From the NCBI GenBank assembly GCA_964544655.1, contig CAZJCM010000002.1:1-64000 (forward strand): a stretch of 64,000 nt of DNA, given 5' to 3'. A model generated the notes under the pieces. It saw nothing but the letters and a program-made list of their open reading frames with translations. It made no database searches and was not told the origin of the DNA. Within the stretch, counting starts at the first letter, position 1, and each line of letters begins with the position of its first letter. This document shows positions 43,679 through 52,002 of this stretch, piece by piece. Position numbers and translations under genes: made by a program. The DNA is from HyVt-443 sp964544655 (GTDB lineage Bacteria; Pseudomonadota; Gammaproteobacteria; Chromatiales; Chromatiaceae).

Positions 43679-45970
43679 TTATTTGACCTTCTTGGCGCCA
43701 TGCTCTTCCAGGTAGGTCTTGGCACGCAGTCCCAGGTCGGCGGTCTTGACCTGATACTGCCACCACTGACCGGCCCAGAGGGTGGCGTTCTGGTAGTCAC
43801 CCTTGGCTGCGAATGCCTCGGCCTTCTTTTTGGCTTCATCAGCAAAGCCCAACTGGTCGGTGGCATCTTCCACCAGCGCAACCACAGGCGCGAAGTCCTT
43901 GTAGTTGTGACTGGTGATGAAGGCCACAACCGAATCGATCACCACCTGCGTATCGATGTTGGTCTTCACCTGCTTCTCGTAGTCAGCCTTGGTGTACTTC
44001 TGACCCTCTACGAAACCGCCTTCCGCCTTGTAGCCCTTGGGCTGGACCAGCAGATAGCCCTGCATTTCCAGATGCAGCGCGGAGCAGAACTCGGTGCAGT
44101 AGTAGGGATAGACACCGGCCTTGTCAGCCTTGAAGGTAGCGGAAACCGTCTTGCCAGGCTCCACCGACAGGTTGACGTTGTGGCTGTACATGGCGAAACC
44201 GTGGGTCTCGTCCTCGGCACGCTCGAGGTTGGTGAGGTGGATGGAGACGGTATCGCCTTCCTTAACCTCAATGATCTCAGGCGTGATGTGGGAACGGATC
44301 AGGGTGCCATAGACATCCACCCGGTTACCCTCACGGACGATCTTCTCGCGGCCGGCGCGGGTACGCCACTTGGAGCGGCTGTCGGTACGGCTGTTCCAGC
44401 CGGACTTGTAACGGATCTCAGGCTTCAGCTTGTCGGCCTTGATCGCCACCACGTAGTGGGGCTCACCCAGCGGCAGCGGCATATCGTACAGCAACTGCAT
44501 CTTATCGCCGCTGATGTCGATCAGCTGGTGGTTCTGCGGATGCAGAGGACCGACCGGGTTGAAACGGTCGATGGCCAGCTTGTTCAGAGAGACCAGGTAC
44601 TTTCCGTCAGGACTGGTAGAGTCACCTTCCATCGTAACCAAGTGGCCGATGTTGTAGTGGATATTGATCTTGTCCAGCACCTTGCCTTCACAATAGTCCC
44701 ACTTGGCCACCTGGGAGTCCACATAGAGGGACGTGTAGGCCACGCAAGGCTTGGCATCCATCTGGGTATGCAGAGGACCGAGACCCAGCTGCACCTGTTT
44801 GTGCAGCACATCCTTCATGCCGATGATGGGGACACCGTAGGGATCCTTGCCAACGAACTTCTTCTCCTTGATCGCCTTCATGATCTTGTCGAAACTGTAG
44901 ACCGACACATGGGTATCCAGCTTACCGGCGACGATGATCTTGGTGCCATCAGGCGTCACGTCGACACCATGGGGGCTCTTCGGCTCGGGAATCAGATAGA
45001 GCAGGCCTTCCGCGATCGCCTGCTCCATGGGGATCAGGTACATCCCCTTGGATTTCTTCACCTTGCCGGCCTTGACCAGCTCTTCAGCCTTTTTCCAGTT
45101 GGTCACATGCAGGAAGTCGGTATCCTTCTGGGAGCAACCGGCCTCGAACGGGGGACGTCCTTTCTCAATACCGCCCACATAGCGCTCGGTGCAGAAGGAG
45201 TTGGTGAAGCCCCAGCCGTAAGAGGGCCCTTTACCTGCATCGGAGAGGTCCTGACTGTAGGGACCCAGCTCGAAGACGAAGGATTCCTCTTTCTTGAGCC
45301 GGCCTTCCTTCTTGTCGAATTTCCAGTAGGTCAGACCACCGCGGTACTCGTCATTGAACTTGCTCAGCGGCACGAAATCGCTGCTGTAAGGCGCCGCATA
45401 CTGGGTCGCCTCCATGACGTACTCGGTGTTGGGGGTGACGAAGGCACCACCGTGCTCGGACTTGAAGAAGGGGTTGACCACGATCTGCTTGGTCTCGAAG
45501 TCCTTCAGATCAATCACCGCCACGCGGGGGTTGGCCTTGTCGTTGATGAAGACGTAACGACCGTCGTACTCACCGTTGGTCTCGGAGAAGGCCGGGTGAT
45601 GGGTGTCACCAAAGGTCAGCAGTTTGCCGTTGATCCGGCCCTGCTCCAGTATCGCCTTGGACTCGTCGTCGAAACCGTAACCCTGCCAGGGCTCCGGCGT
45701 GAATACACCGATATATTTGAGGATGCGCATGGAGGGAATTCCATACACGATCAGCTGACCGCTCTGACCGCCGGAGCTGATGGCGATGTACTCATCGCGA
45801 CCACCGGTGGGGGTATAGGTCTTGGCTGCTGCCAGCAGATCCTTCTGGGTCAGGCCACGGGCCTTCATCACGTCCTGCAGTGATTGCTGAGAGTAGGCGC
45901 TCGACGCCGCCCCCAGACCCAATGTCAGCCCTACAAGCAGCGATAAGGTTCGCTTTTTGCTGAATTTCAT
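43679..45970 (-). CDS. nosZ: nitrous-oxide reductase NosZ, clade II type
   Basis: A 763-residue periplasmic copper enzyme reducing N2O to N2. The N-terminus (KKRTLSLLVGLTLGLGAASSAYS) is a Sec signal, not Tat, as in clade II. The beta-propeller region has GDTHHPAFSETNGEYDG and HGVDVTPDGTK with CuZ histidines. The C-terminal cupredoxin domain has YYCTEFCSALHLEM, giving CuA ligands C625, C629, H633, M636. About 120 residues follow CuA, more than usual, without a CxxCH. FNR-type sites lie upstream. Confidence 0.96.
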   Translation of the reverse strand: MKFSKKRTLSLLVGLTLGLGAASSAYSQQSLQDVMKARGLTQKDLLAAAKTYTPTGGRDEYIAISSGGQSGQLIVYGIPSMRILKYIGVFTPEPWQGYGFDDESKAILEQGRINGKLLTFGDTHHPAFSETNGEYDGRYVFINDKANPRVAVIDLKDFETKQIVVNPFFKSEHGGAFVTPNTEYVMEATQYAAPYSSDFVPLSKFNDEYRGGLTYWKFDKKEGRLKKEESFVFELGPYSQDLSDAGKGPSYGWGFTNSFCTERYVGGIEKGRPPFEAGCSQKDTDFLHVTNWKKAEELVKAGKVKKSKGMYLIPMEQAIAEGLLYLIPEPKSPHGVDVTPDGTKIIVAGKLDTHVSVYSFDKIMKAIKEKKFVGKDPYGVPIIGMKDVLHKQVQLGLGPLHTQMDAKPCVAYTSLYVDSQVAKWDYCEGKVLDKINIHYNIGHLVTMEGDSTSPDGKYLVSLNKLAIDRFNPVGPLHPQNHQLIDISGDKMQLLYDMPLPLGEPHYVVAIKADKLKPEIRYKSGWNSRTDSRSKWRTRAGREKIVREGNRVDVYGTLIRSHITPEIIEVKEGDTVSIHLTNLERAEDETHGFAMYSHNVNLSVEPGKTVSATFKADKAGVYPYYCTEFCSALHLEMQGYLLVQPKGYKAEGGFVEGQKYTKADYEKQVKTNIDTQVVIDSVVAFITSHNYKDFAPVVALVEDATDQLGFADEAKKKAEAFAAKGDYQNATLWAGQWWQYQVKTADLGLRAKTYLEEHGAKKVK

Positions 45971-46040
45971 TAGACTCGTCTCCGTCTAGACTTCTTTGTA
46001 GTACGATATTGTTCTGGTTACTAACCCAAAATGCCCTGAC

Positions 46041-46046
46041 ATTCTG
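46041..46046 (-). promoter_or_regulatory. candidate -10 hexamer of nosZ promoter
   Basis: CAGAAT on the minus strand would place transcription start near 46034. The FNR box at 46069-46082 is then centred at -41.5, the classical class II activator position. Leader length to the nosZ ATG would be about 64 bases. Confidence 0.5.
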
Positions 46047-46068
46047 CTCTCAGCCGATCCCGGCAACA

Positions 46069-46082
46069 TTGATCCACATCAA
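46069..46082 (-). promoter_or_regulatory. FNR-type box proximal to nosZ
   Basis: TTGATCCACATCAA is an exact match to TTGAT-N4-ATCAA, the FNR/Anr/Dnr operator. It is centred 105 bases before the nosZ ATG and is in register with the -10 hexamer at 46041. Activation under oxygen limitation or by nitric oxide is expected. Confidence 0.82.
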
Positions 46083-46090
46083 AACTCTGT

Positions 46091-46121
46091 GTCATATCAC
46101 CCAATTATTGGGTGATATGAC
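46091..46121. promoter_or_regulatory. 31-base perfect palindrome between FNR boxes
   Basis: GTCATATCACCCAAT and its exact complement flank one T. It lies between the two FNR boxes upstream of nosZ. It may be an operator for another regulator or an RNA hairpin; on the minus strand ACAGAGTTTTGA follows, so weak termination is also possible. Confidence 0.6.
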
Positions 46122-46151
46122 GCCATTTCCATTCACGCATCAGTTAATTTA

Positions 46152-46165
46152 TTGATAAAAATCAA
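46152..46165 (-). promoter_or_regulatory. FNR-type box distal to nosZ
   Basis: TTGATAAAAATCAA exactly matches the FNR operator. It lies 83 bases upstream of the proximal box, close to eight helical turns, on the same DNA face. No gene starts on the plus strand here, so it most likely acts on nosZ. Confidence 0.7.
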
Positions 46166-46206
46166 GTTTATTGAATGCCTGAGTCAACAGAAGCCAGTCT
46201 CTGCTC

Positions 46207-46242
46207 AAAAAAACCCGACCTCAAGGATTGAAGCCGGGGTTC
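46207..46242 (-). terminator. intrinsic terminator after cytochrome gene
   Basis: On the minus strand AACCC(C)GGCTTCAA pairs with TTGAGGTCGGGTT around TCC and is followed by seven T. It stands 35 bases beyond the stop of the 46277 cytochrome gene, separating it from the nosZ promoter. Confidence 0.85.
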
Positions 46243-46276
46243 TTTCACTATCCTTCGAACTTCGACAGGATGTGCG

Positions 46277-46597
46277 TTACTGCTTGGACAACCAGTCGGC
46301 GATTGCCTTCATCTCGTCATCCGAAACACCGGCGATGATGCCTTTCATGGCCGCGGTCTGGCCGTTGTTGCGCTTGCCGGACTTGATGTCCTTCATCTGA
46401 TTGTAGGCGTACTGGGCGTTCTGACCAGCAATCTTGGGATAGGCCGGCATGATCGGGGTCTTGGCATCGGCGCCATGACAGGAGAAGCAGGCCTTGGACT
46501 TGTACAGGGCGGCGCCATCGGCGGCCACTGCACTGCCCAGGGAACCCAGCGCCAGCAGGGAAGCGCCTGCAACCACAGCAATCGTCTTGATCTTCAT
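46277..46597 (-). CDS. monoheme c-type cytochrome, copy upstream of nosZ
   Basis: A 106-residue exported cytochrome with signal KTIAVVAGASLLALGSLGSAVA and heme site CFSCHGADAKTPIMPAYPKIAGQ, then IKSGKRNNGQTAAMKG. Roughly three quarters of the mature residues match the 43252 copy by eye. AGGAG before ATG 46597 fixes the start; the in-frame GTG at 46603 is less likely. It has its own terminator, so it is expressed separately from nosZ. Confidence 0.9.
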   Translation of the reverse strand: MKIKTIAVVAGASLLALGSLGSAVAADGAALYKSKACFSCHGADAKTPIMPAYPKIAGQNAQYAYNQMKDIKSGKRNNGQTAAMKGIIAGVSDDEMKAIADWLSKQ

Positions 46598-46727
46598 AAT
46601 CACTCCTCGTGTATAAAAGTATCGAATACCCGGCCAGGGCTTCCCGACCAGACGGTCAAATTTCGATCAGGGCGGGGAAGCATATCACCGCCCCCCGATG
46701 AAAAACCAATGATATATCGCAATGCCA

Positions 46728-47258
46728 TCAATGGGAACTGTCGGACAGATGGGCCAGATAGAGGGCCAGACCCAGCAGCGCGATACCAGCGGCGAACTGC
46801 AGCAGCTCAAACGGTGTCTTGAACCCCATGCCCAGGGCATATTCAAAGAAACGCACGACCAGGATCATCAGCACCACCTTGGCCAGGCGGGTCTTCAGAT
46901 CATCCAGGCTGTGGATAGTCAGCACCTTGGAGGCATTTTCAGCCTGCTCGGCTTGGTCTATCTTACTGATGAACAGTTCATACAGTCCCATACTGAAGAT
47001 CAGCAGGAAGGTGGCCAGCAGGTAACCATCCACGATCTCCACCACATGGGTGACAGTCTGCCCCCTGGCTACCGTGCGAGCCGCCGCGTCCATCTCCGGC
47101 GATGCGTAATGCAGCAAGTGGGTCACCAGATAGAAGGCGTCCACCGTGGCCATATAAAACAGAGCAAAGGCCCCGGCCATGGTCGACAGGACAGCAACGA
47201 CCACCACCAAGCGACTGTTCCAGAGCATGCCCTCGAACATTTTTTCAAGCTCTTTCAT
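46728..47258 (-). CDS. YqhA/UPF0114-family membrane protein
   Basis: A 176-residue inner-membrane protein with about four helices, containing VVAVLSTMAGAFALFYMATVDAFYL, VVEIVDGYLLATFLLIFSMGLYELF and VLMILVVRFFEYALG, the usual UPF0114 layout. Function is not established. ATG 47258 is used; the reading frame also offers GTG 47261. It is adjacent to the nos cluster with no sign of a shared transcript. Confidence 0.82.
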   Translation of the reverse strand: MKELEKMFEGMLWNSRLVVVVAVLSTMAGAFALFYMATVDAFYLVTHLLHYASPEMDAAARTVARGQTVTHVVEIVDGYLLATFLLIFSMGLYELFISKIDQAEQAENASKVLTIHSLDDLKTRLAKVVLMILVVRFFEYALGMGFKTPFELLQFAAGIALLGLALYLAHLSDSSH

Positions 47259-47343
47259 CACAATTCACGAACCACATAGAAGGAAGTAACCGGAGAATAT
47301 CACGGAAGCTCTTCGCCTTTCGCATCCAGAAATTATTCTCTCC

Positions 47344-47394
47344 GGTTTCGGAGTTGGTGATATCGGTCGGCAGGATGGTTTGAACTCCGAAACC
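47344..47394. repeat. inverted repeat with GTTTCGGAGTT arms, core-less
   Basis: GGTTTCGGAGTT (47344-47355) and its exact complement (47383-47394) enclose 27 bases. The arms match the outer arms of the element at 20105-20272, but the GGA-loop core is missing. It lies between the divergent YqhA-like gene and rapA. Confidence 0.7.
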
Positions 47395-47521
47395 TGGGTG
47401 ATTTTGTATGTCATAATTATGTTCGCGATGTTCGCGGCGAGGCGCCGCTATTCGACTACACGGCCATAACAGACTTGCGGGAGCCCCGCCCCTGCAGTGA
47501 ATACAGATCAATGAAGGTCCT

Positions 47522-50410
47522 ATGCAGCTTCCCATCTTCCGCCCCGGCCAACGCTGGGTCAGTGATACTGAACCCGAACTGGGCCTGGGCACCTCGCTCC
47601 GCAGCGACCACCGAACCATCACCCTGCTGTTCCCCGCCTGCGGGGAGAAGCGCACCTATGCCCTGGACAACGCACCGCTGACGCGGGTTCGCTTCACCCC
47701 CGGCGACCGCGTTCAGGACCTGGACGGCCACCAGCTGCAGGTGATCGAGCTGCTTGAGGAGGCGGACCTGATCAGCTATCGCGTCCGGGCCGAAGACGGC
47801 AGCGAGACCATTCTGCCGGAGGGCGGGTTGAGCAGCGCGCTCCAGTTCAGCCGACCCCAGGAGCGGCTCTTTTCCGGCCAGCTGGACCTGCCCCACTGGT
47901 TCGATCTGCGCTATCAGACCCTGCAACAGCGGCAGCGGCTGGAACGATCCCCGGTACGCGGCCTGGGCGGAGCACGCACCGCTCTGCTGCCCCACCAGCT
48001 CTATATCGCCCACGAGGTGAGCCGGCGCCCGACGCCCCGGGTACTGCTGGCCGACGAAGTGGGGCTGGGCAAGACCATCGAGGCCTGCCTGATCCTGCAC
48101 CGGCAGCTGCTTACCGGCCGCGCCAGCCGCGCCCTGATCATCGTCCCTCCACCACTACTGAATCAGTGGCTGGTGGAACTGCTGCGGCGCTTCAACCTCC
48201 ACTTCAGTCTGTTCGATGAGGAGCGCTGCAGTGCAATCGAGACGTCCGACCAGTCAGACAATCCGTTCCTGGCAGAACAGCTGGTACTGACCAGCCTGGA
48301 TCTGCTGTTGCAGAACGGGCGACGGGCAGAGCAGGCCCTGGCCGCAGAGTGGGATCTGCTGATCGTCGACGAGGCCCACCACCTGGAGTGGCATGAGGAT
48401 CAGATCAGCGCCCCTTATCGCCTGGTCGAGATGCTGGCGCAGCGTATCCCCGGCGTGCTGTTACTCACCGCCACCCCGGAGCAGCTGGGCCGCGCCGGCC
48501 ATTTCGCCCGCCTGCGGTTGCTGGACCCGGACCGCTTCCACAGCCTGGAGGCCTTCATTCAGGAAGAACAGCAGTTTCGCCAGGTAGCCGATGCGGTGGA
48601 ACTGCTGTTGGAGGAGGGGCAACTGCCGGCGGACGGCCGCGATCGTCTGATCCACACCCTGAGCGAGCCGGAAGCGCTGCCCCTGCTGGACAACATCGAC
48701 GACCCAACCCTGCCGACAGAAAAACGCCAACAGGCACGGGAGCGGCTGATCGGCATGCTGCTGGACCGTCACGGCACCGGCCGGGTCCTGTTCCGCAACA
48801 CCCGCAACCGGATAAAGGGCTTCCCTGGCCGGACCCTGCACCCACATCCGCTGCCCCTGCCGGAGGACTACCAGAGGGCACTGGCCGATCCTGAACTGCC
48901 ACTCGGCCTGCGGCTGACGCCGGAGGCGATCGACCGCGGCACCGCAGCAACGCCCTGGTGGCAGATCGACCCCAGAGTGGACTGGCTGATCGCCACTCTG
49001 GGCCGCCTGGATGGGGCCAAGGCGCTGCTGATCTGCCATCGGGGAGAGACCGCCCGGGAGCTGGAGCAGGCCCTGCGTACCCGGGAAGGGATTCATGCCG
49101 CCCTGTTTCATGAACGGATGAGCATCATCGAGCGGGACCGGGCGGCCGCCTGGTTCGCCGACCCGGACGAGGGATGCCAACTGCTGATCTGCTCCGAGAT
49201 CGGCAGCGAAGGCCGCAACTTCCAGTTTGCCCACCACCTGATCCTGTTCGACCTGCCGCCGGATCCAGACCTGCTGGAGCAGCGCATCGGCCGCCTCGAC
49301 CGTATCGGCCAGCACGAGCGGATCAGCATCCACGCCCCCTACTTCGAAGAGAGTGCCCAGGCGGTGCTGCTGCAGTGGTACCAGGAGGGATTGAATGCGC
49401 TGGAAAAAACCTGCCCCGCCGGGCACGCCCTGTACCGGCAGCTGTTGCCTGCGCTACAGCAGATGATGGAGGAACCAACCGCCGATCCCGCCGCGCTGGA
49501 GACCCTGATCGACACCACCCGGCAACTGCATCTGGAGGCCAGCGAGGCGTTGCGCCAGGGACGGGACCAGCTGCTGGAGCTCAACTCCTGCCGCGAGCCG
49601 GCGGCCCACGAGCTGAAACAGGCAATCGAGGCGGAGGAGCAGGAGGGCGGGCTGCCGGCCTATCTGGAGCAACTGCTGACCGCCTATGGGGTGGAGACCG
49701 AGGCCCACTCCGCTGGCAGCCTGATCCTGAAGCCCGGTTCACGCATGCTGCACGACGCCTTCCCCGGCCTGCCCGGGGACGGCATGACCGGCACTTTCGA
49801 CCGGAATATCGCCCTCAGCCATGAAGACCGCCATTTCCTCACCTGGGAGCACCCCCTGGTGCTTGGCGGCATGGCGATGCTGGCCGAAGGCCGTGAGGGC
49901 AGCAGCTGCGCCGGCGCAGTGCGGCATGCGGACCTGGACAGCGGCAGCCTGTTGCTGGAGCTGCTGTTCGTCATCGAATGTCCGGCCCCGCGGCGACTGC
50001 AGGTGGGGCGGTTTCTTCCGCCCACCCTGGTGCGCCTGCTGCTGGACCAGAAGCAGAACGACCTCAGCGCCGAGTTCCCCCGGCAGCGACTGGAGGAGCT
50101 ACGCCTGCCCCTGAAGCGCTCCGCAGCCGCCCGCATCGTCGACTCACTACGCCCCCATATCGAGACCCTGCTGCAACATGGCGAGGCAGTTGCCGGTGCG
50201 CAGCGTCCCCGCCTGATCGACGATGCCATCGATGCCATGTCCGGCCACTACGCCAGTGAACTGTCCCGGCTGCGCGCCCTGCAACGGGTGAACCCCAATG
50301 TGCGGAATGAGGAGATCGATGCCCTGAAACACCAGGCGCTGGCGCTGGAGAACCACCTCAAAGAGGCGCGGCTGCGGCTGGATGCGGTGCAGTTGTGGGT
50401 GGTTCTATAG
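47522..50410 (+). CDS. rapA: RNA polymerase-associated ATPase RapA
   Basis: A 962-residue SWI2/SNF2-family protein, near the 968 of E. coli RapA. The N-terminal Tudor-like part is FRPGQRWVSDTEPELGLG. The motor has DEVGLGKTIEACLI (Walker A), LLIVDEAHHLEW (DEAH), LLTATPEQLG and, in the second lobe, SEIGSEGRNFQFAHHLILFDLPPDPDLLEQRIGRLDRIGQ. RapA helps recycle RNA polymerase after transcription. Monocistronic, with a hairpin repeat after the stop. Confidence 0.95.
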   Translation: MQLPIFRPGQRWVSDTEPELGLGTSLRSDHRTITLLFPACGEKRTYALDNAPLTRVRFTPGDRVQDLDGHQLQVIELLEEADLISYRVRAEDGSETILPEGGLSSALQFSRPQERLFSGQLDLPHWFDLRYQTLQQRQRLERSPVRGLGGARTALLPHQLYIAHEVSRRPTPRVLLADEVGLGKTIEACLILHRQLLTGRASRALIIVPPPLLNQWLVELLRRFNLHFSLFDEERCSAIETSDQSDNPFLAEQLVLTSLDLLLQNGRRAEQALAAEWDLLIVDEAHHLEWHEDQISAPYRLVEMLAQRIPGVLLLTATPEQLGRAGHFARLRLLDPDRFHSLEAFIQEEQQFRQVADAVELLLEEGQLPADGRDRLIHTLSEPEALPLLDNIDDPTLPTEKRQQARERLIGMLLDRHGTGRVLFRNTRNRIKGFPGRTLHPHPLPLPEDYQRALADPELPLGLRLTPEAIDRGTAATPWWQIDPRVDWLIATLGRLDGAKALLICHRGETARELEQALRTREGIHAALFHERMSIIERDRAAAWFADPDEGCQLLICSEIGSEGRNFQFAHHLILFDLPPDPDLLEQRIGRLDRIGQHERISIHAPYFEESAQAVLLQWYQEGLNALEKTCPAGHALYRQLLPALQQMMEEPTADPAALETLIDTTRQLHLEASEALRQGRDQLLELNSCREPAAHELKQAIEAEEQEGGLPAYLEQLLTAYGVETEAHSAGSLILKPGSRMLHDAFPGLPGDGMTGTFDRNIALSHEDRHFLTWEHPLVLGGMAMLAEGREGSSCAGAVRHADLDSGSLLLELLFVIECPAPRRLQVGRFLPPTLVRLLLDQKQNDLSAEFPRQRLEELRLPLKRSAAARIVDSLRPHIETLLQHGEAVAGAQRPRLIDDAIDAMSGHYASELSRLRALQRVNPNVRNEEIDALKHQALALENHLKEARLRLDAVQLWVVL

Positions 50411-50433
50411 GCATATAGGACCGGGAACAAAAA

Positions 50434-50465
50434 TGTGGATAAGGCCCGAAGGGCCGCATCCACCG
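50434..50465. repeat. GTGGATAAG-type palindrome
   Basis: GTGGATAAGGCCC and GGGCCGCATCCAC pair around GAA, between convergent rapA and dgt. The same unit occurs in the pairs at 33326 and 51889. It could terminate both genes. Confidence 0.65.
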
Positions 50466-50499
50466 TTTGGCCTCATGCGCCATTTGGCGCAACCCCCCA

Positions 50500-51858
50500 C
50501 TATCCCCCCGGCAACGAAATCCCGGTAATTTTCTTGTACAGCGCGACGGCGTAGGAGTCGGTCATGCCGGAGACGAAATCGGTCAACTGCAACAGCCGGG
50601 GATAGAGCTCCGGGGAGGGACCGCGCCCGGCCCCCTTGAACTGCAGCGGGATCAGCCGCGCCAGCATCCGGCTCTTGGGCGTGGCTGCCTCGCCTTGGTC
50701 GGCCAGGTCGTCGAGGGCATAGACAAAGCGCTCCAGCAGCTCGCCGATCACCTGAAAGCCCGCAGCCTGGATCTCCACCACCTCCGGCGCGCAATAGATC
50801 CGCTCGCTGGCCACCTGGATCAGCCGCTCCATGGCCGTCCGGCCGGGGATGCAGGAGAGCAGGGGCTGGTCGAAGGCCCCCCGCATGATCTCTGCTTCGT
50901 TATCGAGAAACGTGGTCATCGCCTGACCGATGGCCTCATTGATCACCTTGGCTCGCAGGAACTCCACCTTGCCCTTGTCGTCACCGATACGGGCCAGGCG
51001 GGCCTGCTGTCGCTGGGGATCGGGCAGCACGGACAGAAACAGCTCCAGCACCGTCGTCAAGTCCAGGTAGCCCAGGCGATAGCCATCCTCGATATCGATC
51101 ACCCGGTAGCTGATATCGTCCGCCGCCTCCACCAGAAAGGCCAGGGGATGGCGCTGCCAGATGGCATAGTTGGGATCGCGCCGGATCAGCCCCAACGTCT
51201 CGGCCACCTCTTCGAACAGGGGGCGATCCTCTGCCGTGAAGCCAAACTTCTTCGCGCTCACCCCACTGAAACTGCTGCCCCCGAGAGAGGATTCGCGTGG
51301 ATACTTGGTGAAGGCGGCCAAGGTGGCGCAGGTGAGTTGCAGACCACCCCGGTTGTCCGGATTCTGCAGCCGGGTGAGGATGCGGAAACCCTGGGCATTG
51401 CCCTCGAACTGGAGAAAGTCCTCCTGCTGGCTGCCGCGCAGCACCGCCACCCGGCGCCGGCCATAGTCGGCATGGCGTGACCAGTGACGGAAGGCGTCCT
51501 CCCCGGAGTGGCCGAATGGCGGGTTGCCGATATCATGGGCCAGACAGGCCGCGGCACAGATATCCCCGAAATCCGACGCCTCGAACCCCTGCAGCCGGTG
51601 ACGGGCAATCACCTGCTCGCCAACCAAAGTACCCAGGGAGCGGCCGATACTGGACGCCTCCAGACTGTGGGTGAGGCGTGTGCGGATGTAGTCCACCCGG
51701 GACAGGGGGAAGACCTGGGTCTTGTCCTGCATACGCCGAAACGCGGAGCTGAAGACGATACGGTCGAAGTCGCGCTGGAAGTCGGTGCGCAGGGTGGACT
51801 CGGGCGGTGGCTGGTCGCTGCCGAGACGTTTGCGGGACAGTAGTTGCGGCCAGTTCAT
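50500..51858 (-). CDS. dgt: deoxyguanosinetriphosphate triphosphohydrolase (dGTPase)
   Basis: A 452-residue HD-domain phosphohydrolase. Motifs are RRMQDKTQVFPL, RTRLTHSLEASSIGRSLG (first His) and CAAACLAHDIGNPPFGHSGEDAF (HD), later LVEAADDISYRVIDIEDG (Asp). It hydrolyses dNTPs, preferring dGTP, to deoxynucleoside and triphosphate. ATG 51858 is favoured by GGAG 8 bases ahead; the frame extends to 51906 without homology. Length fits the short-form dGTPases. Confidence 0.92.
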   Translation of the reverse strand: MNWPQLLSRKRLGSDQPPPESTLRTDFQRDFDRIVFSSAFRRMQDKTQVFPLSRVDYIRTRLTHSLEASSIGRSLGTLVGEQVIARHRLQGFEASDFGDICAAACLAHDIGNPPFGHSGEDAFRHWSRHADYGRRRVAVLRGSQQEDFLQFEGNAQGFRILTRLQNPDNRGGLQLTCATLAAFTKYPRESSLGGSSFSGVSAKKFGFTAEDRPLFEEVAETLGLIRRDPNYAIWQRHPLAFLVEAADDISYRVIDIEDGYRLGYLDLTTVLELFLSVLPDPQRQQARLARIGDDKGKVEFLRAKVINEAIGQAMTTFLDNEAEIMRGAFDQPLLSCIPGRTAMERLIQVASERIYCAPEVVEIQAAGFQVIGELLERFVYALDDLADQGEAATPKSRMLARLIPLQFKGAGRGPSPELYPRLLQLTDFVSGMTDSYAVALYKKITGISLPGG

Positions 51859-51888
51859 CTCAAAGGCTCCCGACTCCGCGCACCGGAC

Positions 51889-51980
51889 CGTAGGGTGGAT
51901 AAGCAAAGCGCATCCACCATTTCCAGGCGATATCCAGCCAGATGGTGGATGCGGCCCTCCGGGCCTTATCCAGCCTACGA
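51889..51980. repeat. GTGGATAAG-type inverted repeat pair
   Basis: TAGGGTGGATAAGCAAAGCG and a diverged opposite copy (GATGCGGCCCTCCGGGCC then TTATCCAGCCTA) form an inverted pair between the tandem thiC and dgt genes. It resembles the pair at 33326. Confidence 0.7.
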
Positions 51981-52002
51981 TCGGAGCGTATCGCCTTCGG
52001 CC

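Noticed and set aside
43385..45883. 832-residue open frame opposite nosZ
   Set aside because: It is the mirror of nosZ codon structure in a GC-rich genome; composition is Leu/Val/Gly/Asp/His-heavy with no domain, and nosZ on the other strand is certain.
46152..46165. Distal FNR box as part of a plus-strand promoter
   Set aside because: No plus-strand gene begins within several hundred bases, so it is assigned to nosZ.
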